Source: Rebecca billardiae RCC1528
Taxonomy: Eukaryota; Haptophyta
Direction: 5' to 3'
DNA length: 64,000 bases
Assembly (NCBI GenBank): GCA_965240325.2
Contig: OZ251224.1
Coordinates: forward strand, 1-64,000
Positions 23,156 through 34,094 of the stretch are shown here, piece after piece; position 1 is the first letter of the stretch, and each line of letters starts with the position of its first letter. The notes under the pieces are model-generated. The model saw nothing but the letters and a program-made list of their open reading frames with translations. It did no database searches and was not told the origin of the DNA. Made by a program: the position numbers and the translations under genes.

Positions 23156-24448
23156 TCAGTTGCCCTGGCGGCCGAGCTGCTGCATCTTCTCGCCAAACTG
23201 GTCGAGCGCGTTCAGTTTGAGGCTGTGGCCGAGCCCTTCCACAAGAGGACCGCTGGCGCGTGCAATCAGGCGTTTTGCTTTGCCAGCCATCGAGTCATCA
23301 CGTGGGGGAATCAGCAGCTCCTCGTACGTGTACTCCGTCCGGACGCTCGCGCTCTCTTCCCCTGCGCCGGCCGTCTCACGCGCGCGGAGTGCGCCCACCT
23401 CCACGGCGTACGCGCGCGTGAGCAGCCCCCACTCGGCCAGCGCGGCGATGCACGCCAGGTCCTCCTCAAAGTAGGCGCGCAGGAACTCGGCCGAGCTGCT
23501 CGAGAGCGGGCGGCGGGGGCGGCCGGTGGAGGAGTCATGCACGTGCGCCAGGACTGGCTTGCGAGGGGCGCCGCTCCAGCCGAGCGCCTTGCCCAGCGCC
23601 GGCATCATCGCTGCCCAGCTCTCCTCAAAGTGCTCCGCCGTGCCCACGAAGGCCAGCCGCACGAGCTGCAGGCCGGCGAGGCCGCCCATGTAGTGCGCGA
23701 TGCCGGTGAGCGCGTGCGGCACATGGTCAAAGACCGCGCGCAGCGCCTCCCGCGCGTGCGGTGCGGCCGCGCATACCCTCACCAGCCACTCCAGATCCGT
23801 CCGCTTGCTGCCAGGTGCGCTGCCAAGCTGCTCGAGGCCTGGCGTGCGGCGCAGTGCGGAGAGCGTTTCGTTGAAGAACATGTTGACGCGATTGATCCGG
23901 TTTGCACGTTCGACCGTCGGCAGCATGCCGTGGTCCACATTCAGCATGAAACCCCAGCAGGACGCGAACCGAGCGACTGGGTCGCGCACCCAAAGGATCA
24001 TCGGGCCGCTGAGCGCAGCAGCAGCGACCGCATCGCCGCGAGAGAGCACGGGCGTGGTCGGGTCCTGGATTTGCAACGGGCATGCTGAGCTGTTGTTCGC
24101 AATAAGAGGGCCGCCGACCAACTGGTACTGGCAGCGGGGCGGAATGCGCACGTGCTCGCCGGCATGGGCCCTGCACGTCGTGTGCACTTCGATCACGTCA
24201 TCCACGAGGCCGCGAACGCACAGCTGCGTGAGACCAGCGGTCACCGTCGAGCCTCCGGCCTTGCCGATGTGCACAAACACGAGAGTCGTGCGTGACTCGC
24301 GCGCTGCAACTCCTGCGAGAAGCACGGAGAGCAGTCCCACACGCGCCGTTGGCGCCTTCAAGCTCGGGCTGCCCGCGCGCTGCAGCTTCCCGCTGCACCC
24401 CCGCGCTGCAGCTGCCACGCCATCGCCCCGCGTCCCCATCATTTGCAT
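23156..24448 (-). CDS. Golgi-type sulfotransferase family protein (copy 1)
   Basis: A single-exon frame. A hydrophobic stretch near the N-terminus (VGLLSVLLAGVAA) can act as signal anchor, giving a type II Golgi topology. The 5'-phosphosulfate-binding loop appears as TLVFVHIGKAGGSTV. The 3'-phosphate-binding motif is ILWVRDPVARFASCW. Several cysteines lie between them (TTCRAH, PRCQYQL, SACPLQ). The enzyme should transfer sulfate from PAPS to a carbohydrate or protein acceptor, which cannot be named from sequence. The start at 24448 is a choice; an in-frame ATG at 24514 and another at 24439 are alternatives. A diverged paralogue lies at 28627-29490 on the other strand. Confidence 0.82.
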   Translation of the reverse strand: MQMMGTRGDGVAAAARGCSGKLQRAGSPSLKAPTARVGLLSVLLAGVAARESRTTLVFVHIGKAGGSTVTAGLTQLCVRGLVDDVIEVHTTCRAHAGEHVRIPPRCQYQLVGGPLIANNSSACPLQIQDPTTPVLSRGDAVAAAALSGPMILWVRDPVARFASCWGFMLNVDHGMLPTVERANRINRVNMFFNETLSALRRTPGLEQLGSAPGSKRTDLEWLVRVCAAAPHAREALRAVFDHVPHALTGIAHYMGGLAGLQLVRLAFVGTAEHFEESWAAMMPALGKALGWSGAPRKPVLAHVHDSSTGRPRRPLSSSSAEFLRAYFEEDLACIAALAEWGLLTRAYAVEVGALRARETAGAGEESASVRTEYTYEELLIPPRDDSMAGKAKRLIARASGPLVEGLGHSLKLNALDQFGEKMQQLGRQGN

Positions 24449-24713
24449 GACTCCGACTATGGGGGTAGTTCGTACAATACGAAAAAGAGAGTATGTTGTG
24501 ACAATATGTATCATGTAGGAAGCGGGGACGCCTATTTAAGTGCGCGGTCCGGCAGATAGACCGAGACACCCAGTAGTGGGGTGCACACGAGCCCGGAGCT
24601 GGCCACTCCTGGGCTCCTGGCCCCGCACGAGGCAGCCACAGGCCGTACGCTGAGCTGCCGCCCAAAGTGTCCAGTGTAATGTTGGAGACCCTGTAATTTA
24701 GGCTTTAGCGGCG

Positions 24714-25288
24714 TCAGCCTGCTGGCTCTGCTTCGGCGGCCGCCTCGCCCTCGGGCACGACCTCCTGCATGAGCTGCACGAACATGTTGTACTCGGCCAT
24801 GCCCTGGATCACGCGCAGGATGAAGCCGTGCTCCGAGCCGTCCTCCCCCTTGGCGAGCTCGTCCTTGGCCGCGCGCATGAAGCTCTCCTGGCTCCAGCCG
24901 TGCGCGGCCACAAACCCCTCGAGCTTGCCCTCGTACATCGCCAGGAACTCCTGCGCCCCGCAGCGGGAGGGGAGGGGAACGGGTTGGGGTGCGGCGCGGC
25001 GGCGCGCGCGGCGCGCGCGGCGCACCTTGTACACCTCCATGTGCTCCAGGCTGTGCTCCGACTCCATGCTCGGCCGGTGCGCAAACTTGTGCGCATGCGC
25101 CTTTGCCCACGCCTCGAACGCCTCCTGCACGTCGTCTGCGCGGCACGCCGCCGGGCGCGGGGAGGGGCGGCGTGAGGAGCGCCCGCACCGCGCCGAGCGC
25201 GCGGTGGGGCGGGCGCGCGCGCACCGCCGAAGAAGAACTCCTCGAGCTTGCCGAAGAGAGCCTTCGCGTCGGCCTCCGCGTCCGCCAT
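24714..25288 (-). CDS. BART (ARL2-binding) domain protein
   Basis: Three exons: 25288-25225, 25135-25026 and 24950-24714. The 89- and 75-bp introns both begin GTGCGC and end in AG. Joined, they encode about 136 residues starting MADAEADAKALFGKLEEFFFG. The helical pattern is FEAWAKAHAHKF, then HMEVYKEFLAMYEGKLEGFV, then GFILRVIQGMAEYNMFVQLM. This resembles the BART domain of ARL2BP and CFAP36, which bind the small GTPases ARL2/ARL3 and act in ciliary cargo traffic. The assignment rests on helix pattern and length, not on a catalytic motif. The gene diverges from the bestrophin-like gene with 174 bp between starts. An acidic Ala/Glu tail follows the domain. Confidence 0.7.
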
Positions 25289-25462
25289 GCTGCTTGCAGG
25301 CTTCACGTCCGTTCGTCATCCCGTAGACCTGCACTTCATCAGCCCGGCTGGGGCGAGTTCGGTACTTGCACTTCGCAGTTCGCGCGGGCAGCTCACCCGC
25401 GGCCGGCCGTCACCCACGCCCGCCCGCCCGCCGCCGCGCGGCGCGCGAGACGCGCCGCGGGG

Positions 25463-27000
25463 ATGATCGTGTACCACCGGCGCGAGCACTGGCTGCGTCT
25501 GCTCTTCCACACGCGCGGCTCGTCCATCCCGCGCGTGCTGCCCGAGATGGCCGTCGCCGCGCTGATCGGCAGCGTCGCGGTGCTGCTGCACGAGGGCGGC
25601 ACCGAGCTGGCCGCGCTCTGGACGAGCGCGCACGAGCCAAACGGCGTGGTGCTCGACGACAACGCGCACGTGCTGCTGGCGGCGCCACTCAGCTTCCTTC
25701 TCGTCTTCCGCTCGAACCAGGCGTACACGCGCTACTGGTGCGCGCGCGCGCGCGCGCGCGCGCGCGCGCTTGCTCGGCGGCGCGCACCGCTCGCGCGCGC
25801 GCGCGCTGAGCGCTGCGCGCCGCGCCGCGCGCGCGCGCGGCGCGGCGGCGCAGGGAGGGGCGCGGGCTGGTGGGCAAGATGCTCCTCTCGGTGCGCGAGC
25901 TCGCGCGCATCATCGCCTCGTACCACGTCGGCGACGACGCCGCGTGCGCCGCCGAGCGCGCCGAGCTGCGCCGGCTGTCGGTGCTGCTGTACGCCGTGGC
26001 GGTGCACGCGCTGCAGGCGGACGGCGCCGCGCTGCGCGCGTTCGAGCCCGCGGGGGACGGCGCGTTCGGGCGGGCGGGCGCGGCGGAGGGCGAGCGGGGG
26101 GGCGCCGCGGGCGCCCCGCCCACGCGGCAGCCCTCGTCTGCCGCGGCCGGCGACGGCGCGGGGCAGCCGCAGCCGCAGCCGCCGCAGCCGCAGCCGCCGG
26201 CTGCATCGGCCGCTGCGGCTGCGCAGGAGGAGCTCAGCGCGTCCGAGCAGCTCGTGCTCGAGCTGGCGACGCAGGCCGAGCTCGGTGCGCTGTCCAGCGT
26301 GACCCGCTCCGTGCCCGTGTGCGCCACGTGGCTGAGCACCGGGCTGCAGCGCGCGGCCCTGCGCGGCCGGCTCTCCCCCGAGGCCGTGCGGCTGCTCGAC
26401 CCGCACGTGTCCGCGCTGGTGGGCGCGTGGATGGGCGCGAACAAGATCCGGCACACGCCGCTGCCGTACCCGTACGTGCAGCTGCTGCAGCTGCTGCTCG
26501 CGCTCTTCGTCTTCACGCTGCCGCTCACGCTGCCGCACCGGTTCGGCTGGCTCACCCCGCTCGTCTCCGCCGTCGTCGCGCTCGCGCTGCTCGGCATCAA
26601 CGAGGTGGCCTCTGAGCTCGAGATGCCGTTTGGGCGCGACCCCAACGACCTGCCGCTCGACGCGTTCGCGCAGGTGGCGCGCGCGGACGCGACGGCGGTG
26701 CTCGAGCAGCGGGACGCGCGGGCCGAGGGCGAGGCGGGGCGGCGGCGCGCGTTTGGCGCGGCCACGCAGATGCTGGGCGTGGTGGCGCTGGGCAAGGCCT
26801 GCCGCAGCGGGCCACGCGCCACGAGCCTCTTAACCATGCGCGGCGGCGGCGCCGGCGGCGCGGCCGAGGCGTCGGCGCTCGCGCCGCGCGAGGCGTCGTC
26901 GTTCAACGCGCACAACCGCAGGGTGGCGGCCGAGCGGCCAGGGGGCGTCGGCGGCCGCGGTGGTGGCGGCGACGACGTCAGCCCCTACGTGGCGGGCTAG
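25463..27000 (+). CDS. Bestrophin-like anion channel (UPF0187/VCCN type)
   Basis: Two exons, 25463-25737 and 25854-27000, encode about 473 residues. The 116-bp intron is mostly (GC)n. The junction rebuilds TRYWEGRGLVGKMLLS, matching the family WWEGRxLWG signature. The N-terminus reads YHRREHWLRLLF, then a membrane segment (AVAALIGSVAVLL) and the conserved LSFLLVFRSNQAYTRYW. The C-terminal half has NKIRHTPLPYPYVQLLQLLL, a membrane pair, and GINEVASELEMPFGRDPNDL. Bestrophin-like proteins of algae conduct chloride or bicarbonate across thylakoid or other membranes. An Ala/Pro/Gln-rich insert of about 100 residues lies in the cytosolic domain (near 26050-26230). No clear targeting peptide precedes the domain, so the membrane is uncertain. 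Confidence 0.87.
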
Positions 27001-27032
27001 CCCTCGTCAGGTGCGCATTATTGTTGTTACGA

Positions 27033-27060
27033 CAGTTTACTAAGATAAGAGACGCACACA
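27033..27060. mobile_element. Solo end of MITE family A
   Basis: CAGTTTACTAAGATAAGAGA plus CGCACACA matches the family A terminus. The opposite end is absent. It lies in the 3' flank of the bestrophin-like gene. Confidence 0.6.
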
Positions 27061-27189
27061 TCGTGGTGCAGGCTGTGCTCTGCGGCCACCAACGCCGACT
27101 TCGTGTCGGCGTAACTGGGCACTGCCGCCGACGATTCCGACGAATCAGGAGACCCGCGTGCCCGTCCCCGCGTGGTCCTATACTCTATA

Positions 27190-27997
27190 GTACCCCTCAG
27201 GTTTAAGCGTTCGCTTCGCTGGCTACGTGATTGCACGCCCGCTCACGCCGTGACGAGCGCACCATGGCGGCTCTCTCGCTCGTGGCGCACGGTCGGGGAG
27301 CACCCGCGTCTGCGCAGACACACGGCTCGCCCGCAAGTGTGCTGTGTCGCGCACGCGCGCGCTCGCGCGGCCGGCCATCGCGCACAGACCTGACTGGTCT
27401 CACATGCACCAGCATGGTCGTGCACGCACAGCGCCGCTCCGCGCACGCAATAAATTCGAGCGTGGTGCGCATGCACGTACACTCTGTGTCCCTGGTCCAC
27501 ACACAGCGTGTGAGCTCGTGCTTTGACCACGTGCAGGCGCACCACAGACTTTCGCGCAGCTGCCGCGCCGGGCCGTGCCAGCGGCTCGACAGGCTCAGCT
27601 CGTGGGCAGCGCTCGCTCGATTGCATGCTCCTGCCGCGCAGGGTGCCCAGCTTGCTGCGCTCGGTGTGTACTGGCGCGCTCGGACGGCACCCCGCGTACG
27701 CCTCGGGCCACGCGTGGGAGCCTAGCTCCACGCACGGAGGACTCGCAGGCGCAGGCCGGCGGCTGCCTCACACGGCTTGGTCGGGAGGCCGCCGCGCGGC
27801 TACCGTCGAGCTCGCCGATCGGCTGCACCTACTTTCAGCGCACGCTACCGCCGCCTCGCGCACGACACGGCAAGGTTGAACACGTGACTGTGGGCGGGCA
27901 TCAGCCCCAAGTACGCAGCCATCAGCACCACGGCCTTCACCTTCAGCGCCGACGATAGAGCCGCCGCTTGATTTTATCGCTTAAACTTGAGGGCCAC
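27190..27997. mobile_element. TA-flanked DNA element, GTRSCCCTCARGTTTAAGCG ends
   Basis: Imperfect 20-bp inverted termini begin GTACCCCTCAGGTTTAAGCG at 27190; the other end is the complement of GTGGCCCTCAAGTTTAAGCG at 27997. TA flanks both. The interior has no recognisable gene. Its right TA is shared with the family A end that starts at 28000. Confidence 0.65.
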
Positions 27998-27999
27998 TA

Positions 28000-28045
28000 C
28001 AGTTTACTAAGAATAAGAGACGCACACAGCTCAGGCAGGCGAGAT
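28000..28045. mobile_element. Solo terminal repeat of MITE family A
   Basis: CAGTTTACTAAGAATAAGAG, then ACGCACACAGCTCAGGCAGG and CGAG, identical to the canonical family A end. No partner end was found nearby. Confidence 0.75.
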
Positions 28046-28170
28046 TGACGCCCGCCAACTGTCACCGCCCATGAAGCCGTCGCCGATGGTAGCGCCGCCG
28101 GAAAAATTCGTTCAGCCGTCCGCCTGCGAGGCCTGGATGAGGGCTGCGGCCGCCTCGCGGCGCGCCAGCG
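28046..28170. repeat. Dispersed repeat family C, copy with uninterrupted site
   Basis: The string GCCGATGGTAGCGCCG followed by ATTCGTTCAG and TCCGCCTGCGAGGCCTGGAT matches segments on both sides of the element at 36069-38468. Part also matches 49751-49800. It is the empty-site relative for that insertion. Confidence 0.65.
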
Positions 28171-28626
28171 CCCGTCGTCCTCGCCCCACCGTCGTCCACA
28201 AAACGTCGTCGTCCGAACTCGCCGACTGGGCGCCGATGCGACAGCGCGCCGACAGAATGAGGATGTAGTAGGGAATGTAGAGCCCCACTGTCGGTTGGGG
28301 AAGGTGTGTATCAAGCGGCATGACTGGGGTAGCTTATCACACAGAAGGCCTGGCCCTCAGGTGATATGTGCCCCAGTGTGGCGAGTCGGCCTCATGAGGC
28401 GGCAGGGTTCTGTGGCCCTGAGCAGGGTTTGCTGGCGCATCAGCTGTGTGGGCCGGGGCGTCCGGCTGTTTGCGTTTGCGGGCCGGGGCCGGCACTGATG
28501 CCACCCCACCGCTCATGCTGGCCTGCATGTATGGCTGCTGCCCAAGGTCCGCAGTCAAATATGATGCCAGCCGCAAAAACGCTTCGTATGCGAAGTATCA
28601 CCAGAATAAATTGGCGCGCCGGCGCC

Positions 28627-29490
28627 ATGCCGTCGCCCGCCCGCCGCGCCGCGCTCGCGGCCCTCCTCGCCGCCGTCGCGGCGCCACCATGCACGCGCGG
28701 CGTCGACGAATGGTACCTGAACCGCGAACGCGCGCAGAAGGTGCTCGTCGTGCACGTGGGCAAAACCGGCGGCTCCTCCACAAGCTTGTACCTCAAGCTG
28801 AAAGGCGTGCCGCTGCACCGCGTCCACAAGCGGCCTGTCACGCTCGCCGACATCAACGCGACGCGCGCGGTGATCGTGCCCGTGCGCGACCCGCTCGTGA
28901 GGGCGGTGTCCGGCTTCAACTGGCGGCACACGCACCAGGCCACGCCCACACGCTTCGAGCGGGAGCAGCTGTTCAAGTGCTTCAGCCACCCGAATGAGCT
29001 GGCGCTGGCGCTGCTGCCGCCTCGCGGCGACAGCGGAGAGGGGGCGAGGGGCCATGCCACCGTCGACGTGAGCGAGCACTGCCGCAGCGTGGCGCGGCGC
29101 GGGCTCCACCCGGGCGTCGCCGAGGCCAACCAGACGCAGATGGGCATGGGCTGGGCCTACTACCTGGGAGATACAATCTCGCTGCTGGAGAGCGCCGAGG
29201 GGGTGCGAGTGTACGCCGTGCACACGGACAGCCTGCAGAGTGACGCCATGGACATGTACAAGGCGCTGCTGCGCGACCGCACACTCGGGCTGCAGGCTGG
29301 GCGCGGGGACGGCGCCAAGTTCCCCACGACGCACACCTGGCGGTACAACGGCAGCGAGCGCGTAGTGATGGACGCGCGCGCGCGCAAGGCGATGCGCGCG
29401 GAGCTCGTGGAGGACTACTCGATCATCGCGCGCGTCGAGCGGCTGCACGCGCGCACGCTCGCGCGCGACGCGTCGGAGTGCAGCAGCTAG
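28627..29490 (+). CDS. Sulfotransferase family protein (copy 2)
   Basis: A single-exon frame of 287 residues from the ATG at 28627. The start is chosen because it is followed by a short basic, hydrophobic leader (RRAALAALLAAVAAP) typical of a signal peptide or anchor. The 5'-phosphosulfate-binding loop reads VLVVHVGKTGGSSTS. The 3'-phosphate motif is VIVPVRDPLVRAVSGFNW. A Cys near CFSHPNE and another in SEHCRS may form disulfides in the Golgi lumen. It is shorter than copy 1 and similar mainly in the cofactor motifs. The product should sulfate a glycan or protein using PAPS; the acceptor is unknown. An in-frame extension to 28366 exists but looks non-coding. Confidence 0.8.
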   Translation: MPSPARRAALAALLAAVAAPPCTRGVDEWYLNRERAQKVLVVHVGKTGGSSTSLYLKLKGVPLHRVHKRPVTLADINATRAVIVPVRDPLVRAVSGFNWRHTHQATPTRFEREQLFKCFSHPNELALALLPPRGDSGEGARGHATVDVSEHCRSVARRGLHPGVAEANQTQMGMGWAYYLGDTISLLESAEGVRVYAVHTDSLQSDAMDMYKALLRDRTLGLQAGRGDGAKFPTTHTWRYNGSERVVMDARARKAMRAELVEDYSIIARVERLHARTLARDASECSS

Positions 29491-31300
29491 CAGGAGCTCT
29501 GCTCAGCGGCCACACACCTCTGTCGGACTACTGTACGCGGATGCATGCATCATGTGCTCGTCCGTAGGACTTCGCGGGATCATCTGCTGCCCCTGTGTGA
29601 CCCCGTGTGACTGACCCGGCCCGTGCCAATCGGCGACTACGGTACGGCCATCAGAGAAAGTGACACGTACATCATCAGTTTATACCCCCATATATATATG
29701 TGTAGTGTGTGTGTATATATATATATATATATATGTTTGTGTGGGGTTATTGCGGCACAATAACTGCGCCATATTGTCTAAGAGTAAGAGGACGGTGCGG
29801 TCCGCGAGCCGCCGAGCGCAATGCCGAATGCGCCGTATCAGGCACCTGCCTGCCATTTGGCCCGAGCCAGGCGCCCGAGCTCAAGTCCGGCTGGCCATCT
29901 CGGCCCCCTCTTCTCGTGCCACGAGGGACCTTCGAGCCTGCTCTGTGCGCTCGCACACCCAGAACAACTTACTCGCTGTGCTGCTCCTGGGCCTTAGGCA
30001 GATAGGCAAGGTTGGCGGCGGCACCGGACGGCCAATTGGTGAACTGGGTTTTATTCATGATTGGCACTTCGTGCGTGGCGGAAGCATGTGGCAGGGGCAT
30101 CCCTGCTTTGCGTGCTGATGATCGACAGTTTTGGTTCAGCGAAAACTGGTAGAAGTGGCAATGAAGATTTTGGAATCTTCGTGTGCCTGCTTCCCTCGGT
30201 CGGAATGCTCTCGGAATTCCGTTGATTGCCTTCGGGCCATTGCACGAAAGCTTCGTTCCTGTGATGATCGGGAAGTCTCCTCGAAATGAAAAGAAAGTTC
30301 TGATTACTGCACGGTAGTCTCTGGTCCAGTTCAGGGCACCTTCCCAAGTGGTGAAGAATCCCTGGACCCTTGGATGTGTAGTCCGAAGACCTCATGTGTG
30401 TGCCGATGCTCCTTGGAGTAGTAAATTGCATGAACAATGGCTGCTGTTGGCCTTGCTCTTGAATGGGGAAACCGATTGAATTGCATGATGAAAGTCTGCA
30501 GCTTGGCGGCTGAAATTGCTCAGCGCCTTGGAATTAAAGTCTCGAGCTGGGGAATGGCGCCGATGGCTGCCTTGGACTTTGACAATTCATCAGGCGCCGA
30601 GCGAACCGACGCAGCCCAGTGCCCCTCGCTCACTCGCAGCGAACGCCCTTCGGAAGTGCCCGAGTCTGGCATGATGGCTGCAGCGCTGTTTCCGGGTCTG
30701 CATCTTCCTATTCTTCGAGATGCCCTCTGCACGATGGTGCTTCGTGCCTTGCTCTCGTGCGGCTTGCGGCTGCCCCGCGCTCGGCCCGAGCGCTGGCTGC
30801 CGCTCGCACTTTGTTTCCGAGGAACAAATCCCATATACAATGTATAAAGTCTGGTATCTCGCCGCGTGGCTCCGCCCTGCCCGGCGTGTGCCTCGCCTCC
30901 TCGCTGCATCTGGACGGCGCAGGCGCTTCGAGGACGGCTAGACATATATATATATATATATATTGTTGAGCTGACGCGGCCTGGGGCGCGCATCTCAGCA
31001 GATGGCGTCGCCGCCGGTGCGTCAGGGCCGGTGCTGCAGCTGCAGCAGGCAGACCGGCGGCGCAGCTGCTGCAGAGCAGCACTAGCAGTGCGGACGAGCT
31101 GGCACGACCTGGGACAGTTGCAGAGGCAATGTGAGCCCGTGGAGGCGACGTCCTTCCTGTCGCGCGCGGTGAGCTTTTAGCAGGGCTCGGTAGCGCTCGG
31201 AGCTTCGCGGTTATCCCAAGATATATATATATATATATATACATACTATTATATATACTATTATATACACTATTATATATATATATATATATATACTATA
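29491..31300. other. Intergenic with (TA)n tracts and a lower-GC island
   Basis: (TA)n tracts lie near 29690-29735, 30942-30962 and 31220-31295. The stretch of about 29990-30600 is visibly lower in GC than its surroundings. On the minus strand it stays open for about 107 codons in one frame (reading FFTTWEGALNWTRDYRAVIR), then shifts. No family was recognised; it may be a decayed gene or transposon or an organelle-derived insert. Confidence 0.45.
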
Positions 31301-31899
31301 TGGCAGGCCGCAGGTCCGCCCCTTGTACTTTGTAGTGCCCATCAGAGAAAAGATAAGAAAAATATAATAAAGGAAAAAGAAAGTCGCCTCGCAAAGAAGA
31401 GAAAATCGCCTCTCGGGCGAGCACCCGGCCCCAGGTCGCACGATCGTGTCGACTCGCCGAGCGTACCTCCAAACGCGTCGACTTTGGCCCCCGTTCGACC
31501 TGCACGCGAGACGACGAGGGCAGCAATCGCGAATCGGGCGAAACTCCCCCCCGGGAGTCCTCTCAGACCTCTCACGATGTCCGTGACAGCGCCGGCGTTG
31601 GATCTGGCGCGCGCGACCCACGCGCTCCGCGGGCATCGAGCACTTGTTTTTTTCCGGCCGAGCGCCCCCAGTGGGAGCTGCGAGGGCGCCCGGCAGTGAG
31701 CGACGCGATTTTCTTTTCTTGGTGAGGCGATTTGCTTTTCTTTTCTTTTCCTTTCTTTTTCCCGGGTGATAAACCGGTTGAAAACCCGTTTGCCGACTGA
31801 GCTCAATTGGCTCGCGCGAGCCGATTCAGCTCAGTCGGCAAACGGGTTTTCAACCGGTTTATCACCTGGCACTACAAGGGGCGGACCTACGGCCCGCCA
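31301..31899. mobile_element. MITE family B, complete, inserted in (TA)n
   Basis: About 33-bp inverted termini: TGGCAGGCCGCAGGTCCGCC at 31301 and the complement of TGGCGGGCCGTAGGTCCGCC ending at 31899. TA-rich sequence flanks both, consistent with a TA target. Subterminal A/G-rich tracts lie on both sides of a GC-rich core. No coding capacity. A 102-bp palindrome sits inside the right end. Confidence 0.85.
31765..31866. mobile_element. 102-bp palindrome nested in MITE family B
   Basis: GGTGATAAACCGGTTGAAAA at the left is mirrored by its exact complement at the right, with arms of about 45 bp meeting at GCTCGCGCGAGC. The truncated family B copy at 3600 reads straight through this point (GTAGTGCCCGGGAAAAAG). 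The palindrome is therefore an insertion. It resembles a minimal foldback MITE. Confidence 0.85.
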
Positions 31900-31921
31900 T
31901 ATATATATATGATATCATCGG

Positions 31922-32943
31922 TACAGACAATCTCGGGCAGCAATAAAAAGTCGCAGCGATCCCAAGGCTAGTCTCGGTTTCTGAGCCGTTCGTTCGGTAG
32001 CCCGAGCGCCTGCGAAGTCTCAGCTTCTTAGGTCCGCGCCCGCCCGTCGCAGCGGGCAGCAGCGCGGGCCCGGGGGGCGCAGCGCGGGTATTGTGAAGAG
32101 GTTGTGATGGTTGTTGGTGACGTCCCTGGCGTTTCGCACGGGCTCGTCCGGTCCCGCGCCTGTGGGAGCGGGCTGGTGACGGGCGATCGGCACGGTCGAG
32201 GGTGAGAGGCGAGAGACGTAGGCGTATATACACGAGCACTCAACGACAGCGCGGTCGATGCAGTACCGGCAGCGGCCGCAGCGGCGACGGGCGTAGCACA
32301 TGCGAGCGCGCACGAGGGCGTGAGCTTTATTTAGCGCGTGTCATGTCTAGATTGATGATGCGATCGGTTCCACGCGTCTGGACAGCACAGCGGTCCGGTC
32401 TGATCACGTCAGTCCGGTCTGAATCAGGACCGAGTGAAGAAAGTCGAGAAATAGAAAATCTGGTCGTAGAGGAAGAAATGAATAAACCACAACAGCGGGG
32501 GGCAGACGCAGAGCCCCCCGCTGAGTCTATTCTTTACGGGCCCGGCCCGGGCGAGGCCGAAGAAAACAGTTGGGCACCTTTGGAGCAAATATGGCATACA
32601 TTACAAGTATGTTGCAGGATGCTGGCGCACTGCCAGTGGTCGGAAGGGCGCTGATGACGTGACTTGGAGTCCGCAGGCTAGCTGGCTAGGCGCGCGCCGC
32701 GTACCGTGGCTCTGCGCCGCCCGGGAGCGGCTGCCGGCCGGCCGCCGGCCGCCGGCTGACGAGGACGTACGCGTAGTCTCGCTTTCATCTTACTCTTAGT
32801 CGTGGGACTGTGCGTATAGCGAACCAGCCAATCGCTAGTCTCAGTTTCTAGGCCGGATCCGCAGATGTGAGATGAGTAAGCCCCAGTTTCTTAACGTGAC
32901 AGCTCCGCCATATTAATCATCTTGCCCGCAATAGCCTGCTGTA
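31922..32943. mobile_element. TA-flanked DNA element related to the 11.5-kb MITE
   Basis: Ends TACAGACAATCTCGGGCAGC and, inverted, TACAGCAGGCTATTGCGGGC. About 115 bp at the left and about 130 bp at the right match the 11527-12061 element in opposite orientation, including the AGAAACTGAGACTAGC subterminal motifs. The ~700-bp interior is not in the shorter copy; it shows no transposase, and a 150-codon frame in it has no recognisable domain. Confidence 0.75.
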
Positions 32944-34094
32944 TTCAGACAGACAGACGGCGACCGGCCCGCCCGAACTGTCACGTCACCGCGCCAAGGG
33001 TAGTAAGGGTGAGCAACTCCGCTGGCGACAGCCGCGAAGGTCGGCAGCCCTCTCGGTTGCCGCGAGCGGAGCGGAGCGAGTGCTATCAGCGGCGGAGGGC
33101 GCTGAGGCCGCGCACGGCGTGAGGCGCGGCGTCGGCCGAGTCGGTCCGCGGAGGATGCGCGGCGCTCGGCCCGCTGCGCAGCGGCAGTGCGCCTCACTTT
33201 GCCCCGAGCGCCGTCCTCCGCGTCGCCTCCTTCCCGCCTTGGAGCAGCACGCATGTGCGCGCCGCCACCTTGAAGGCGGCACGGGCTTGCTCAGACGACC
33301 GCGCGCGCGTGGCGCGCGACTTGGTCGGCTGCGCGCGCGCGCCGCCGCGGTGCAAGGTAGCGCCGCCGCATGCACGCGCCGTGCCCGCGCGAGCCTTTGC
33401 TCACGGCCATCTCATGAGCGTAGTGCTCGCTTGTCTGCTTGCTCTCACGAATGATTTGCTGTGCCTCACGCTGGCACTCGTCGGGTCGATCAGCGAGGTG
33501 TTGAGTGACATTGGATACCCAGGACGAAGGCCTAGTCTTGTCTATTCCTTCTCAGCACGAATGCAAGTGGACGCTAAGGCTCCGCATCGATGGTACCAAC
33601 ACTCACGCCGCTGTCTTTTCCAGCTTCCCGTCAGTCCGCAAGTCGGATGCCAAGCAGCATTCGACATGTGTGTGAGGTCGCACTCAGGTCCGCGCACACG
33701 CTCTCGCGCTGGCACGGCGCGCGCATGCGGCGGCGCTACCTTGTACCGCGGCGGCGCGCGCGCGCAGCCGACCAAGTCGCGCGCCACGCGCGCGCGGTCG
33801 TCTGAGCAAGCCCGTGCCGCCTTCAAGGTGGCGGCGCGCACATGCGTGCTGCTCCAAGGCGGGAAGGAGGCGACGCGGAGGACGGCGCTCGGAGCAAAGT
33901 GAGGCGCACTGCCGCTGCGCAGCGGGCCGAGCGCCGCGCATCCTCCGCGGACCGACTCGGCCGACGCCGCGCCTCACGCCGTGCGCGGCCTCAGCGCCCT
34001 CCGCCGCTGATAGCACTCGCTCCGCTCCGCTCGCGGCAAACAGAGGGCTGCCGACCTTCGCGGCTGTCGCCAGCGGAGTTGCTCACCCTTACTA

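Noticed and set aside
24989-25466. In-frame upstream extension of the bestrophin-like gene
   Set aside because: The extension is Arg/Ala-rich and overlaps the divergent BART gene; the ATG at 25463 sits directly before conserved sequence.
32202-32654. 150-codon frame inside the 31922-32943 element
   Set aside because: No transposase motif; mostly low-complexity and overlapping element structure.
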